From Pelomyxa schiedti (Eukaryota > Evosea > Pelobiontida > Pelomyxidae), in NCBI GenBank assembly GCA_020536535.1, contig JAHLWZ010000590.1, positions 42,147 through 106,146 on the forward strand: a stretch of DNA of 64,000 nt. The letters run 5' to 3'. The translations under genes and the position numbers were made by a program. Under the pieces are notes generated by a model that saw nothing but the letters and a program-made list of their open reading frames with translations, ran no database searches and had not been told where the DNA came from. Below are positions 35,711 to 45,825 of the stretch, piece after piece (positions within the stretch are counted from its first letter, which is position 1; each line of letters opens with the position of its first letter).

Positions 35711-37621
35711 ATGGCAACTTCCCGTTCTTCATTAACTTCTCGCGTTACCACGGAACACGATGGGCTTGATTCCCACAATTACGCATGCTCATCTCCCCCT
35801 CTGGTAGTAGGTCCTGTAGGTAGGCAATGCGTCAGGGTTGGATATGGTTATAATGCTGCGAGAGATGAGTTCCATGACTTGAGCCCTTGGCACTCTGATG
35901 CGCTACGCTCTAACATCCAAACTGAGCCCATGGACACCATTGAGACATCCTTGGAAATTGAGAACAAGTTGACAGACCGCCTCAAATTCATGCATGTGTC
36001 AGCCGAGTTGCAGCTGTCTGTGCTTAGTGGATTGGTCAAGGTTGAAGGAGCTGCTTCGTACCTGAATGAGGATTTGTCCAGTTCCCAAGTGGCTAGAGTT
36101 GTGTATTCTATAGATGCCACAACAAAGTCAGTCTCTCTTACAATGGACCATCTTTCTGCAATCCAAGAGAAGGGGGTCGTGTCCCCCGAGAGTCCCATCA
36201 CCCACATCATCACAAGTGTCATTTATGGAGTCAAGGGAATTCTTGTCTTTGAGATGCAAGTTGATAAGAGTCACACCAAAGAGGAAATTGAAGGAAGTTT
36301 GAAGCTTCATGTGGAGAAGTTTGCTGCTTTCAGTGTGGATGCAAAAGCTGATGTTAGCATCCGCGACCACAGTTCTATTGATGCAAGTAAAATTACAATT
36401 CACTTATCTGGGGATATCATTCCAACCACACCTGTAACCACATTCGAGAGTGCCATTGCAATGATTCAGAAAGACTTTACTCGTGAAAATATTGTCGCTT
36501 GTGCACGAGCTCAGACTTTGCGGTTGACACCAAAGGAATCTTTTATGACCACTCAGTCAATTCTGTACCATGAGATAAATGCCACATTACGTGAACAAGT
36601 GGTGGAGGTTATGTCAGAGTACCGATCTCTAAAGGTAGAGATTCAAGGTCTGGCTGAACGGTGCCGAAAAAATCACATACAACCTGTTCAAAGCACTGCT
36701 ACAATTCTTGTTGCAGCTGTAGGGGGTGTAACATCTTTTCTTGCACAACAATTACAGTCCCTGCTACCAGAGATCAGGAAAAACCCAGCTAAGTGTTCTG
36801 TACTTCAGGAACTACTGTTGAAGGTTAGGAAGTCTGCCTTTGGGCCATCCCGCCTGAGGGATTACCTTCAAAAAGCTCTAAATCAATGTGTATTCATACT
36901 GGAGGGCCTAATTCAACCTGACAAGCCCACTGCAGAGCAATTGGAACCAACAGAGCTTTCAACTTTAACCTGCCGGCCAGACCCTGCATTGGTGTTGGTG
37001 CTCTACATTCCCTCAACAGATGTCTACCTTACAGCACTTCAAACTGCAATGCTCACCTGTGACTATACCATGGCTTTTGTGGCCACTGGTCCAGTTGCGT
37101 GGCAGGAAGACAGTGCCTTCAAGTGTGCTGTAAAAGCAAAAAGAGACTCTCTCAAAGCAACTCGTACACAAAAACCCATGAAGCACTACCTGTGCTTTAA
37201 AAACATGGTTGACTCACTCACCAGTGCTGTTGAGGTGACCAGCCCCTCTGTTGAACTTGTGTTGGTGAAGGATTATACAATAACAAGGAACTTGGACACA
37301 GCCTCCATGGTGTCAACGAATGTGCGGGTTCCAACACAGCCTGGTACCATAATACTCTATCAGGGGAACACTCCACCCCCAGGTTATCTTGCCTGCAATG
37401 GAGCACAGATCAGCACAACAGAATACCCTGAGTTGTTTAAGGTTCTGTGCCCACGGTGGTCTGGCGAATTGCCTGGCACATTTTCACTGCCACAGTACGA
37501 CCCAATCGACACTGGTCGGTGTTGTGAGTGTATGTTCAGGGTCTGGTATAAGTTCAGTGACATAACTCTTGGCAGAGGACAACTCTGTGACTCTTACGTT
37601 TTCTATGCTGTGGCCTTCTAA
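35711..37621 (+). CDS. Stonustoxin-family-like protein with C-terminal phage tail-collar domain
   Basis: This intronless gene encodes 636 residues. Residues about 30-270 match the N-terminal domain family named after the fish protein stonustoxin: a signature LSGLVKVEGAASYL, an ITHIITSVIYGVKGILVFE segment and a later HLSGD..PTT..FESAI stretch. A helical region (about 280-430) and an alpha/beta region (about 430-530) follow. The family is wide in fish, fungi and protists, and most members have no known toxic role. Residues about 540-600 (PGTIILYQGNTPPPGYLACN, EYPELFKVL, TFSLPQYDP) match the tail-collar domain of phage fibres. There is no signal peptide, so the product is probably cytosolic. The preferred start follows an A-rich leader. 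Function is unknown. Confidence 0.65.
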   Translation: MATSRSSLTSRVTTEHDGLDSHNYACSSPPLVVGPVGRQCVRVGYGYNAARDEFHDLSPWHSDALRSNIQTEPMDTIETSLEIENKLTDRLKFMHVSAELQLSVLSGLVKVEGAASYLNEDLSSSQVARVVYSIDATTKSVSLTMDHLSAIQEKGVVSPESPITHIITSVIYGVKGILVFEMQVDKSHTKEEIEGSLKLHVEKFAAFSVDAKADVSIRDHSSIDASKITIHLSGDIIPTTPVTTFESAIAMIQKDFTRENIVACARAQTLRLTPKESFMTTQSILYHEINATLREQVVEVMSEYRSLKVEIQGLAERCRKNHIQPVQSTATILVAAVGGVTSFLAQQLQSLLPEIRKNPAKCSVLQELLLKVRKSAFGPSRLRDYLQKALNQCVFILEGLIQPDKPTAEQLEPTELSTLTCRPDPALVLVLYIPSTDVYLTALQTAMLTCDYTMAFVATGPVAWQEDSAFKCAVKAKRDSLKATRTQKPMKHYLCFKNMVDSLTSAVEVTSPSVELVLVKDYTITRNLDTASMVSTNVRVPTQPGTIILYQGNTPPPGYLACNGAQISTTEYPELFKVLCPRWSGELPGTFSLPQYDPIDTGRCCECMFRVWYKFSDITLGRGQLCDSYVFYAVAF

Positions 37622-37850
37622 TAAGCCTCGCTTTTTTTTTCTTTATCCCTGGAGCACAAACAGATTCTAATAATTATTCTAATAATTTTAATATTCTATA
37701 TATTATAATTATTAGAATTAATATTTTATTATTATTTAATTTATTCTAAAATAAATTTTAGAATTCCCAATTTATTTTTAAAAAATCAATTCGTTGAAAA
37801 AATCCCTTTTTGGGATTCCTTTTTAGTCATCAATCGCCACTTGGCGGCTG
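37622..37850. repeat. AT-rich low-complexity tract
   Basis: Directly after the stop codon the sequence becomes almost pure A and T (about 37660-37790), with repeated TAATAATT and ATTATTAG words. Its composition is unlike the flanking DNA. It may be a decayed mobile-element end or a 3' non-coding tract. Confidence 0.6.
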
Positions 37851-38000
37851 GCCGCCTGGCGGGTCCCCCTGTCAAATCACTTGGGACCCATTGGGGGAGG
37901 GGAAAAAGTCCAACTGCGACCTCATTGGGGGAGGGAAAAAATCACTTGGGACCCATTGGGGGAGGGAAAAAAAGTTGGGGCCTGTGGGGAGGGGGAAAAA
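37851..38000. repeat. G-rich tandem repeat, unit about 29 nt
   Basis: Several imperfect copies of CACTTGGGACCCATTGGG followed by GGAGGGAAAAA occur in tandem (near 37879, 37921, 37942 and a degenerate copy at 37980). Runs of four to five G residues recur, so G-quadruplex formation is possible. Confidence 0.7.
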
Positions 38001-38020
38001 AGTCTGTGGAGTGCTAGCAG

Positions 38021-38216
38021 GTGCTGGTGAGTGCCGGTGAGTTCTGGTGAGTGCCAGTGCCGGTAGTGGCTGGAGGTGCCGGTGAGTGCCGGTAGCAGCT
38101 GGGGAGTGCCGGTGAGTGCAGGTAGCAACTGGGGAGTGCCGGGCTGTGCAGGTAGCTGCTGGGGAGTGCCAGTGTGTGCCAGTGAGTGCCAGTGAGTACT
38201 GGGTGGTGCTGGTATC
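38021..38216. repeat. Minisatellite of GTGCCGGTGA-type units
   Basis: About 195 bp built from 10-nt units (GTGCCGGTGA and variants) that are organised into a higher-order unit of about 30-35 nt (GGGGAGTGCCGGTGAGTGCA). It sits between the stonustoxin-like gene and a hypothetical exon. Confidence 0.8.
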
Positions 38217-38294
38217 TATTCTAAATAGTGTGTGTAATTTAACAATGTGTTTTCAGGGTTTACCTGGGGGGAACTGATAGAAACTCAGAGACAC

Positions 38295-38697
38295 CTACAT
38301 GCCAGAACTCAGTTGGACAGAGAGAAATGTTGGTTGGAAGTTGAGTGGGAGATCATTCAATGCCAAAATCCTAGGTCCTAATTCTCCAACTGAGGAAGAA
38401 GATAAAGATGGCACAGTTTCTGTTGGAATATCAATTGGTGTTAGAGCAGCACCCAAGTTGCTCAACTCTTGCATTTGGGCTTGAAGCTCTGGTTGTTCCA
38501 ACAAACTCTGAAAAAAGTCATCTTTTTGTTCACAAGTTGAAAAAGCAACAGAGTAAGAGAGAGCTGTTGAAATCACTTGGAAACATAAATTTCGTAATGT
38601 TTCTGCTACCTCAGTACATGTGCAGTATTGTTTTTGGGCACTGGAAACTTTGAGAGATTCAACCAAAGCAGTACCTTCTTGTGGTTTTTTTTGAGGC
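38295..38697 (-). CDS. Hypothetical protein exon
   Basis: An open frame of about 130 codons ends in TAG at 38295 and continues upstream past 38666 in frame to a possible splice acceptor near 38697. It encodes a balanced, protein-like sequence (FQSLLEQPELQAQMQELSNL, a helix-forming stretch) without recognised domain. No start codon was found in the same exon, so an upstream exon should exist in 38.7-39.0 kb. The setting among repeats makes a decayed gene possible. Confidence 0.35.
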
Positions 38698-39743
38698 TGT
38701 TGCAGTCTGTTAGAGGGCTTCTTTAATGCTTAATTAGTGTAAGTGTTATGTCACTTACTTTGGTAGTGTGGGTTTGTAGCTCTTAAAGGTGAAGGTGCAA
38801 CAAGAAGAAGGTGATTGTCTGGGTTATTAATGAATGAGACAGAGAATTTTGTATTGTTGTTTTGCACAACCAAGTTTTTGTGTACAACATGGGGAGTGTG
38901 TGACCATTGTTGGGGCAGTCGGTAACATCAGAGAAGTCGTGTCGCACTGTTGCTCTGTGATTGGCAATGCCAACCCACCGGAAATGGAATCCAAAAAAAG
39001 GAATTTTTCCGCGAAAAAAAATCAACGGCTTTTTTGACCTGGCGGATTAACGAGAGTCTGCTCTAAGGTGGTCCGGAATGTCAGGGGACGAATATGAGGT
39101 AGAGCACCCAGGTATCATTTTTCACTCGAACAACCTCTTCTTGTTACTTGCACCCCAAACATGTGTAGATGGGGGTGCTTGTTAACATGCAGAGGGGGGA
39201 GGTGCTTGCCAGAGCAAGTGGGGCCCACTGTAGACCAGACATGGAGATGTGCACCAAGTTGGGCCAGGTACAGGCTGCGGAGTACCACACCTCAAAAAGA
39301 AGAATAACCCTCTTTCCAGTTTGACTAAACAAAGATACCCTTTCATTATCGTCGTTCTTGTTCGCACACACAATCATGACACGGGCCGACCTGAATGTCA
39401 CCCTCGGCAACACATGTCTGTGCATCTTTTTCCCCCTCCTTGGCATCATTTTTCACTCGAACAACCTCTTCCTGTTATTAGTACCTCAAACACATCTGTA
39501 CTACCCTTGGCTCCACCTCCAATACATCAAACAGTCCTCCAACTTCCTTCCTCCCATCCTCATATGATGCCAACCCTACATTCGCACTTCACCAGCCCAA
39601 CAAAACTTGGGGGGTAAGCCCGCACGATGTGGGCGTTTATTAATTGGACAAAAAAGGTTTAATGGTAAAATGGGCCATGGGGCCAGGGTTGCAGCTGGTA
39701 CTGGTCTGGATGGATGGAGTGTTGGTTATAGAGGGTGTGGGTG
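38698..39743. other. Gene-poor interval with a local duplication
   Basis: No gene was recognised. A segment of about 44 bp (GGTATCATTTTTCACTCGAA...) at 39111-39154 is repeated with few changes at 39442-39485. The rest has scattered short frames only. Confidence 0.4.
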
Positions 39744-40514
39744 TTACTGGTGGCAAAAGTGGGTGGGTGATTGAGAAAAGGTGTGTTTACTGGTGGCATG
39801 GAGGGTGGGATTGTAAGTGAATTTGGGAGGTATGGTGGCTGGTTCATCTGGTCTGTTTGGGCATTCTAATCCTAATGCCACCCGAAACTCTCGTTCTGCC
39901 AAGTGTGGCGGTAAGTTAGAAGTATGGTGCAGATAGAGTTGATTGAGTTGCACAGCAGACTTTTTGATGGTATTTGGTGATGCCGGCAGAACATTAAGGG
40001 CCTTTAGAGGATTCAACTTAATTTCTGCTCTGAGGTTTTTAAGGTGGCTACATGAGTATAGGATGTGCTTGACACTTTCAGGTGAGTCACAGCCATGCCT
40101 GCACATGGGGGACACCTTTGAAAAGTGGGCTCTTTTGTTGTTCAGACATCGGATGTTAAGGGCAGTGCACATTGCACTGTTTCTCACAGATGGATTCAAG
40201 CCTGGCACATTCAGATTTTGCACCATGGTGTACCAGTGACTTGATGAGAAATGTTCATGCATGTCTTTAGTTTCGTGTGGAGGGGTTTTTGAGATCGTCT
40301 TTTCATGAGTTCTTTGAAATCTCAGATGGACTGGTTCCCTCAAAGTCCAGTCTGATACAGCAGCAATAAAGCTTAGTGGAGTAGATCTGGGGATTGAGCA
40401 GGGATTTTTCCTGTTGGGGTGTCGGAACGCTGCCACTGCTATGGCTCTATTCCATTGGTACATATAAGCCCGCGAACGCCCAATCAGGCTACCGTGACAG
40501 CATATATAGTACAA
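39744..40514 (-). mobile_element. Non-LTR retrotransposon remnant (C-terminal part of reverse-transcriptase protein)
   Basis: An open frame of 256 codons carries a zinc-knuckle-like pattern MCRHGCDSPESVKHILYSCS (C-x3-C-x8-H-x4-C), typical of the region after the reverse transcriptase in LINE-type elements. The catalytic YADD region is not present, so the copy is truncated at its 5' side, as is common for such elements. The frame is still open, so insertion may be fairly recent. Confidence 0.6.
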
Positions 40515-40590
40515 CAGAGGCTATTGTTACATTTGCAGCAAAAACACCCTTCCTTCTTCTTCTTCTTCTGGTAGATAATACAGGCGGGGG
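40509..40590. repeat. Direct repeat, copy 1
   Basis: About 80 bp (GTACAACAGAGGCTATTGTT... through a TTC run to ACAGGCGGGGG) nearly identical to 40978-41052. The two copies lie in the same orientation 390 bp apart. Confidence 0.85.
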
Positions 40591-40849
40591 AATTGCCTCG
40601 TGCTCAGCACCACCCTCACTCAGTGAGGGGGAAGAGGTTCCCCCCAAGCCGCCTCTCTATTGCACAGAGAGGATAGTGCTAAGTGCCTGCTATCAGAGTC
40701 AATTCAATTAATTATTAACCACGCTACTTACTTTGTTGACATTAACAGAACATATAGGGTGCATCTGGATCAGCAAGGAGCATTTGGAGCAGTGCTTGGG
40801 AGTACATTTGAGAGCGGGTGGTGTGCATTTTTGGGAGCATTTTGCGGAG

Positions 40850-40880
40850 CGGAGCGGAGCGGAGCGGCGCATTTGGGAGC
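40850..40880. repeat. GGAGC microsatellite
   Basis: Four to five consecutive GGAGC units, followed 65 bp later by an AAGC run (40937-40958). Both are simple repeats between the two direct-repeat copies. Confidence 0.7.
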
Positions 40881-40977
40881 TGGGGGAGTTTGGGTGGGTC
40901 TGGCAGCATCAGTCATTTTGGGGATAGCCAGCAGCAAAGCAAGCAAGCAAGCAAGCAGCATTTTGGGGCATACAGAG

Positions 40978-41052
40978 TACAACAGAGGCTATTGTTACAT
41001 TTGCAGCAAAAACACCCTTCTTCTTCTTCTGGTAGATAATACAGGCGGGGGG
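40978..41052. repeat. Direct repeat, copy 2
   Basis: Second copy of the 80-bp direct repeat, with a shorter TTC run and the same ACAGGCGGGGG end. Confidence 0.85.
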
Positions 41053-41244
41053 GTGGTTACCTTCATCCCGTAGTGGCCGTAGTTGCTGGAGAAAAAAAAC
41101 GGTTTTTGGTTCCTGAAAAATGAAAAACCAAGTAGGAACCCTTCGGCTCCCACAATTCATAAAGAGGAAAAATGTTGGAGGAAAAAGCCAGTCAGTCAAG
41201 ATTTCCCTGACGAGGGAAGCTCCCATGGTTCGCAAAACAACCAA

Positions 41245-41435
41245 ACAGGGCTCCTAGTTCTAGACAGCCAATCTGGAGGTCAGGGTTCGAATCCCTGCCT
41301 GGGGACAGACCGACGGCGGAAACTTCACTGTCACACAACAGCAACCCCAGGTGGTGTAATGGTAGCACTCTTCTAGGAGCACTTGGCTGCGCTTTCCCCC
41401 AACCTTCCCTCCTGCACGTCATTTTTTTTTTCCTC
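41245..41435 (+). mobile_element. Possible tRNA-derived SINE
   Basis: A perfect polymerase III box B (GGGTTCGAATCCC) lies at 41283-41295, about 35 bp downstream of a weak box A-like stretch. The segment does not fold as a complete tRNA because the acceptor arms do not pair. A second tRNA-like word (GTGGTGTAATGGTAGCAC) follows at about 41352, and a T run ends the unit near 41431. This fits a SINE or a tRNA relic. Confidence 0.35.
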
Positions 41436-42137
41436 TCTCCAGAGAACCGGTTCTTAGAAATCAGCACCGCAATAACAACGAAACGAAAGAGCACAATAAC
41501 TGCCACATCAACTAGTACAGCCAATAACGCGAAGGACGGGAGTGGGTGGTTGCATCACTGAAGCAACTCTAAGACCATCATTGGAGGGCACAAGCCACGC
41601 ACCTAGGGCGAGTGCAGGGCGAGTGCTTGATGGGTTCTCAGCTCAACAGTCAATAATTATTGGACAAAACAACCTAGTATATCTAAAGAAAAGAAGCCAC
41701 AGTAAGCCGCGAATCCAAAAACATTTAGACGCACGGCAATAAGGGGATTTCATTTATGGTGTAGCTTGAAGATAAATGCAAACCTTTACTGCCACCGAAT
41801 GACTTGCCACGTTCCTTTTTTTTGTTAATGACATTTGTTTGTGAGGTTCCTTGACAACTTGTAGTGTTCATCAATTTCATCAGTGTAACTCTTGTGCGTT
41901 TCTCAGTGGATTTCTTGTGATTTGTCGAGTTCCAATAAATCCTTGTTCGTTCTCAGAACCTCGTTGTGGAAAAAGAACAGAAAGGCCCGAGGAAGGTTCA
42001 AGGAACTTTCAGAAATACGCGTCATCTGTACTCCAAAAGGCCTTTTTAAGTGTCCTCGGCGTTTTGCACAACTTTGTGAAAAAACACTTCTGTCTAGGAA
42101 CGCAACAAAAATAAAAGCAAACAGAACATTCTATTCC
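41436..42137. other. Intergenic interval
   Basis: No gene or further repeat was recognised between the SINE-like unit and the DUF3395-like repeat gene. An open frame reaches upstream of 42138 to 41892 but lacks an ATG. Confidence 0.4.
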
Positions 42138-43807
42138 ATGGCAACACAGATGTATGGAGACGTCGCAGCCATTACAGGAGAGGCACGCTTTGAGTGCGCA
42201 GACGCTGTGACCGTGCGCATTGCTGCTGGTGAAGGACGCTGGTTGAACGTGGGTGTTCCAACTCTCCTTCTTTCGTTTTTGTTCTGTCAGTGCCGTGCTG
42301 TTGATTGATGTTTGTTGTTTTGTGTGCACACCCCACCCTTTGCCTTTTTTTTTCCCTTGTGTGTTGTAGTCTCTTCTGGAATTTAATCGTTGTCAACAAT
42401 AACAGATTATCAGTGCCACTTACGGAGGGGCAAATCCAAATAGGGATGTAACTGAAGCCATACGTAACCTCGTCGTCGACGAATCTTGGATCCATGTGGA
42501 AGGCGGAATTCACACCCGCATTGGAGACCCTGAACCAGGAGTTCCAAAGAGATTGGTCATTAATTACAAGTTCCTGCCCATTGAAAGTGAGATGAAAGTC
42601 TTCAGGTGCCACGACGGTGAGACTGTAGACATTACTCCACCAGAAAACTATATCCTCCATGTACAAAGTTTCCAAAGAAACTCTCTTGAACTAACATGAA
42701 CACCTCAGATTCTCCATGCTACATATGGCGGGGGGTTTCCAAAGCGCCAAGTCACATCCAAAGTAGCTGCTCTGGTCACTGGTACTGGCATCCACGTCAC
42801 TGGCGGCATACATACACGCATTGGAGACCCTGAGCCAGGCGTTCCCAAGACTCTGGTAATTTTCTACAAGTTCGTGGTATCAAGGAAGAAGTTCTTGTTC
42901 TTCGGATGCGCAGATGCCGAGCCTGTTTGCATTGTTGCTCCATCTGGATATACACTCAATGTTAGCTGTTCCCTCCGTTTTTGTTTTTCCAATGTGCGAT
43001 TCACTCACTCTGTCACAGGTCGTTGAGTCCACTTATGGAGGTGATGAACCAAATCGTGACGTTACGGCCTCAGTCCGAGCTTTGGTACACAATAGCACCG
43101 AGATTCGCGCCGAGCACGGGGGCATTCACCTTCTAATTGGAGACCCCGAGTTCGGCGTTCCCAAGACCTTCAACGTCACTTATAAATTCCTTCCTGATGG
43201 ACGCTCCCACGAGGAAATGGAATTCCACTGCGTCGACGGCGAACCAGTGCACATCCACGCGCCTCAAGGGAAGGGCCTCCAGGTACATTCATTCCTCGTT
43301 CTTCGTTTGGTGTCTCCAACAAACAACATGTACAGATCACCAACGCCACATATGGCGGAAACAATCCATCCCACGACGTCACTGACCTGGTATACGCCAT
43401 CGTCCAGCACAACGACTCCATTGATGTTGATGGTGGAATTCACACCCAAATTGGTGACCCAGAGCCCGGCGTTCCTAAGAAGTTCGTACTCCATTACAAG
43501 TTTGTAGCACTGCCGCTAGAAGCAGCATTCACTTGCGGTGACTTTGAACCTGTTCACATTGCTGCCCCGCATGGCTATTCCCTTCAGGTTCACTTCCTTT
43601 GTTTCCTTTCCCTACGGTGACCCAAATCAGATTGCACGGGCAACCTATGGTGGGCACAATCCCCAGCGTGATGTCACTGATAAAGTGTCTGCACTGGTTT
43701 CTTCGGGGGCAATCAATGTTGATGGTGGAATTCATACCCAAATTGGGGACCCTGAGCCAGGAGTAGGCAAGAGGCTCGAAATTCTTTACGCATTCGTTCA
43801 CTTATGA
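42138..43807 (+). CDS. Protein of five tandem DUF3395-like repeats, mostly one per exon
   Basis: The start at 42138 has a CCATGG context. After a short first exon the protein consists of about five repeats of 85-95 residues. Each opens with ATYGG..P..DVT, has a central GGIHTRIGDPEPGVPK or close variant, an I-x-YKF strand and a final E-P-V-x-I-x-A-P stretch. The order of these blocks resembles the C-terminal DUF3395 domain of the mitochondrial J-protein DNAJC11, but here the domain is repeated and without a J domain. Repeats begin near 42405, 42712, 43018, 43335 and 43630; introns near repeat junctions suggest growth by exon duplication. There is no signal peptide. The last repeat is shorter and ends the protein (FVHL). 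A lectin-like or scaffold role is possible but not shown. Confidence 0.65.
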
Positions 43808-43941
43808 AAACACTATTGAAAGCACAACAAAAAGGATTTGTGTTGTCCCAACTCGTGCATTTATTTTCAGAGGCGTGGGTTTTAAATGGAAAGAGCAAAA
43901 AAAAATCTCCTACGTTTGAATCAAAATTTTTCTGTTTACTA

Positions 43942-45593
43942 TTACACAAAATAACGGGCACTCCAGTCCGGCTCTCTGAATATTGACCTCTCAGTTACCT
44001 TGCGGCACACGCTGTCAAACACCGTCTCAGGGCTTGGAACATGCCTAATGATGTCATTCAGCAAGCCGAACTTGATTAGCTGGTGGGGATCAATGTTTTG
44101 TGCTCGAAATACACTCGTATCTCGTGAGAAATTAACACCAGGTCTCAGTCTAGCATACCTTAGATTGTTGGTTAGATTTGTATTTTGTATTTTGTATTTT
44201 ACTGTGCGAATATGGCACTAAATCTTGGAGGGCTGTCGGGCACTGCCGCAACGTAACGGACACATTCTTCCTGCAGTTCAGTATTTGTTGCTAAGATGTG
44301 TATACGTGGAGTAACACAGAAGTGATGTGCAAAGTGATAGACCTCTTTTGTCAAAAGAGATATTAGAGGGAAAAAGTTTTTGAATTGTGAGTGGAAATGA
44401 TAGGGCTACCAGTTATTCCTACATGGTTTTCGGCGATAAGTTCATCAAGGTATTTCTGCACAGTAGGCAAATCTAAACCAGACATTGCAGAAATTTTTTT
44501 CACATGGTTCAGTCCGTCTGTAATGTAGGGAAGTAGTTGACGGACTGGCAGGGAAAAGGATTGAATGCTTTCCATAAGTTCCGTAGGTTTGAAACAAAAT
44601 GGAATCTATTACAGAAAAGAAGTGAGCGAAATCAAAAGAAAAGCAATCATGTAAAAGTAAAGCACACTTGTTCAAGGTACTGTGGCTGTATTTGAACTGG
44701 TTGAGCAAGTTTCAGTGTTGTTGGTGGTATTCCCCCAAGCTGCAGTGTACACACTCCGTTATTATTTAGTTCTTCTAAGACTTGATTTAGCAATCTACTC
44801 GTTTTGTTGGTTATCAAGGAGAGAACAATTCATTACTTGGGTAGTGTGGCCTTGGTATCTGCTTTCGACAAGAAGCTTGCATCCTGCTCAGCTTGGAGCA
44901 AGTAATTATTCAAAGTCTTCACAATGTCATCATATTGAACAGACTTGTCCCAAGGAACACAATCCGGCAGTACAAATATTACATTGAACAACAAAGCATT
45001 CCTTCCAAGAATTAAAAACTGGAACAACTTCTCACACTACCCAAAAACCAAATAACTGGAACCAAAAAAAAAAAAAAAGTAAACAGTATATTACATAAGC
45101 AGGCCTACCATCATGAATACATACGTATTTCAAGTAACAAACAAATGCGCCCCAAAACCAACCTGGAATACTTTGACTTGGCGATTAGAATAGGGAACCC
45201 AGTGAGCTTCCTGCCCCTCGTGTCGACGATGCCCACGTTGGTCCCGCACAGCGCGTCCTTGGGTATCACGTACTTTGACACGGCCATGAACTCGTCGCGG
45301 CTCATGAAGCCCTCGGGAGCCTGGTGCACAACCAGGGGCCCCAGTGCGTTGTCGAACTCGCAGTAGGCCACGCACGACAGCGTCCCGTAATACATGCCGC
45401 CCCCGCCGCCGCCGACGCCGACGCCCCCGCTGCCGCTGCGGCTCGCGCTCGCGCTCCCGCCACCCCCGCTCCCGTTGCTGTTACTGCGGCCGATGGCGGA
45501 TGCCGGGCTGTTGCGGCTGCTGTTGGTGCTGGGAGACCGTGTCGTGGTGGTGGCTGTTGGTGTTGTGCTGGTTGAAAGGTCGGCGTCGTCCAT
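43942..45593 (-). CDS. NPRL2: NPRL2, subunit of the GATOR1 complex
   Basis: GATOR1 restrains TORC1 when amino acids are scarce. The N-terminal longin-like part reads SCVAYCEFDNALGPLVVHQA, PEGFMSRDEF and, after splicing, RNALLFNVIFVLPDCVPW. The next exons give LLNQVLEELNNNGVCTLQL and the C-terminal winged-helix region (LLPYITDGLNHVKKISAMSG), then YARLRPGVNF and LIKFGLLNDIIRHV. All blocks and their order match NPRL2. The first exon adds about 60 residues of Ser/Thr/Gly/Ala low complexity before the conserved start. The exact 3' end is uncertain: a 27-nt intron near 43990 would change the last residues. It shares a 232-bp divergent promoter with the next gene. Confidence 0.85.
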
Positions 45594-45825
45594 CCGGATC
45601 GATTAATTCGAGGTTTGCACCGAAAAGTATCACGGACTGAACTGACTTGTGTGCTGCTGGCCGAAGAAAAACTCCAGACCACACAATGAAGTCATAGCTC
45701 TTAATGCCTCCCAGCATCTGAGAAGCAGGCGCACAGAAATGGACTCCTCGGAATCAGGAGAAGGGTATCGGTGATTTTTCCCAACTTCTTCTGAAACATC
45801 AAGTGGCACCACTAAAAAGGGGTGG

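Noticed and set aside
35711-37621. Bacterial or phage contamination suggested by the tail-collar domain
   Set aside because: The N-terminal domain belongs to a mainly eukaryotic family, and intron-bearing eukaryotic genes flank the gene on both sides.
37851-38216. CRISPR array
   Set aside because: Units are contiguous without unique spacers and the DNA is eukaryotic, so these are tandem repeats.
41245-41320. Functional tRNA gene
   Set aside because: Box B is perfect but acceptor and D arms do not pair, so it is listed as a SINE-like relic instead.
45302-45682. Overlapping GC-rich frames on both strands near the NPRL2 start
   Set aside because: They follow from the low-complexity NPRL2 first exon; only the NPRL2 frame continues into conserved sequence.
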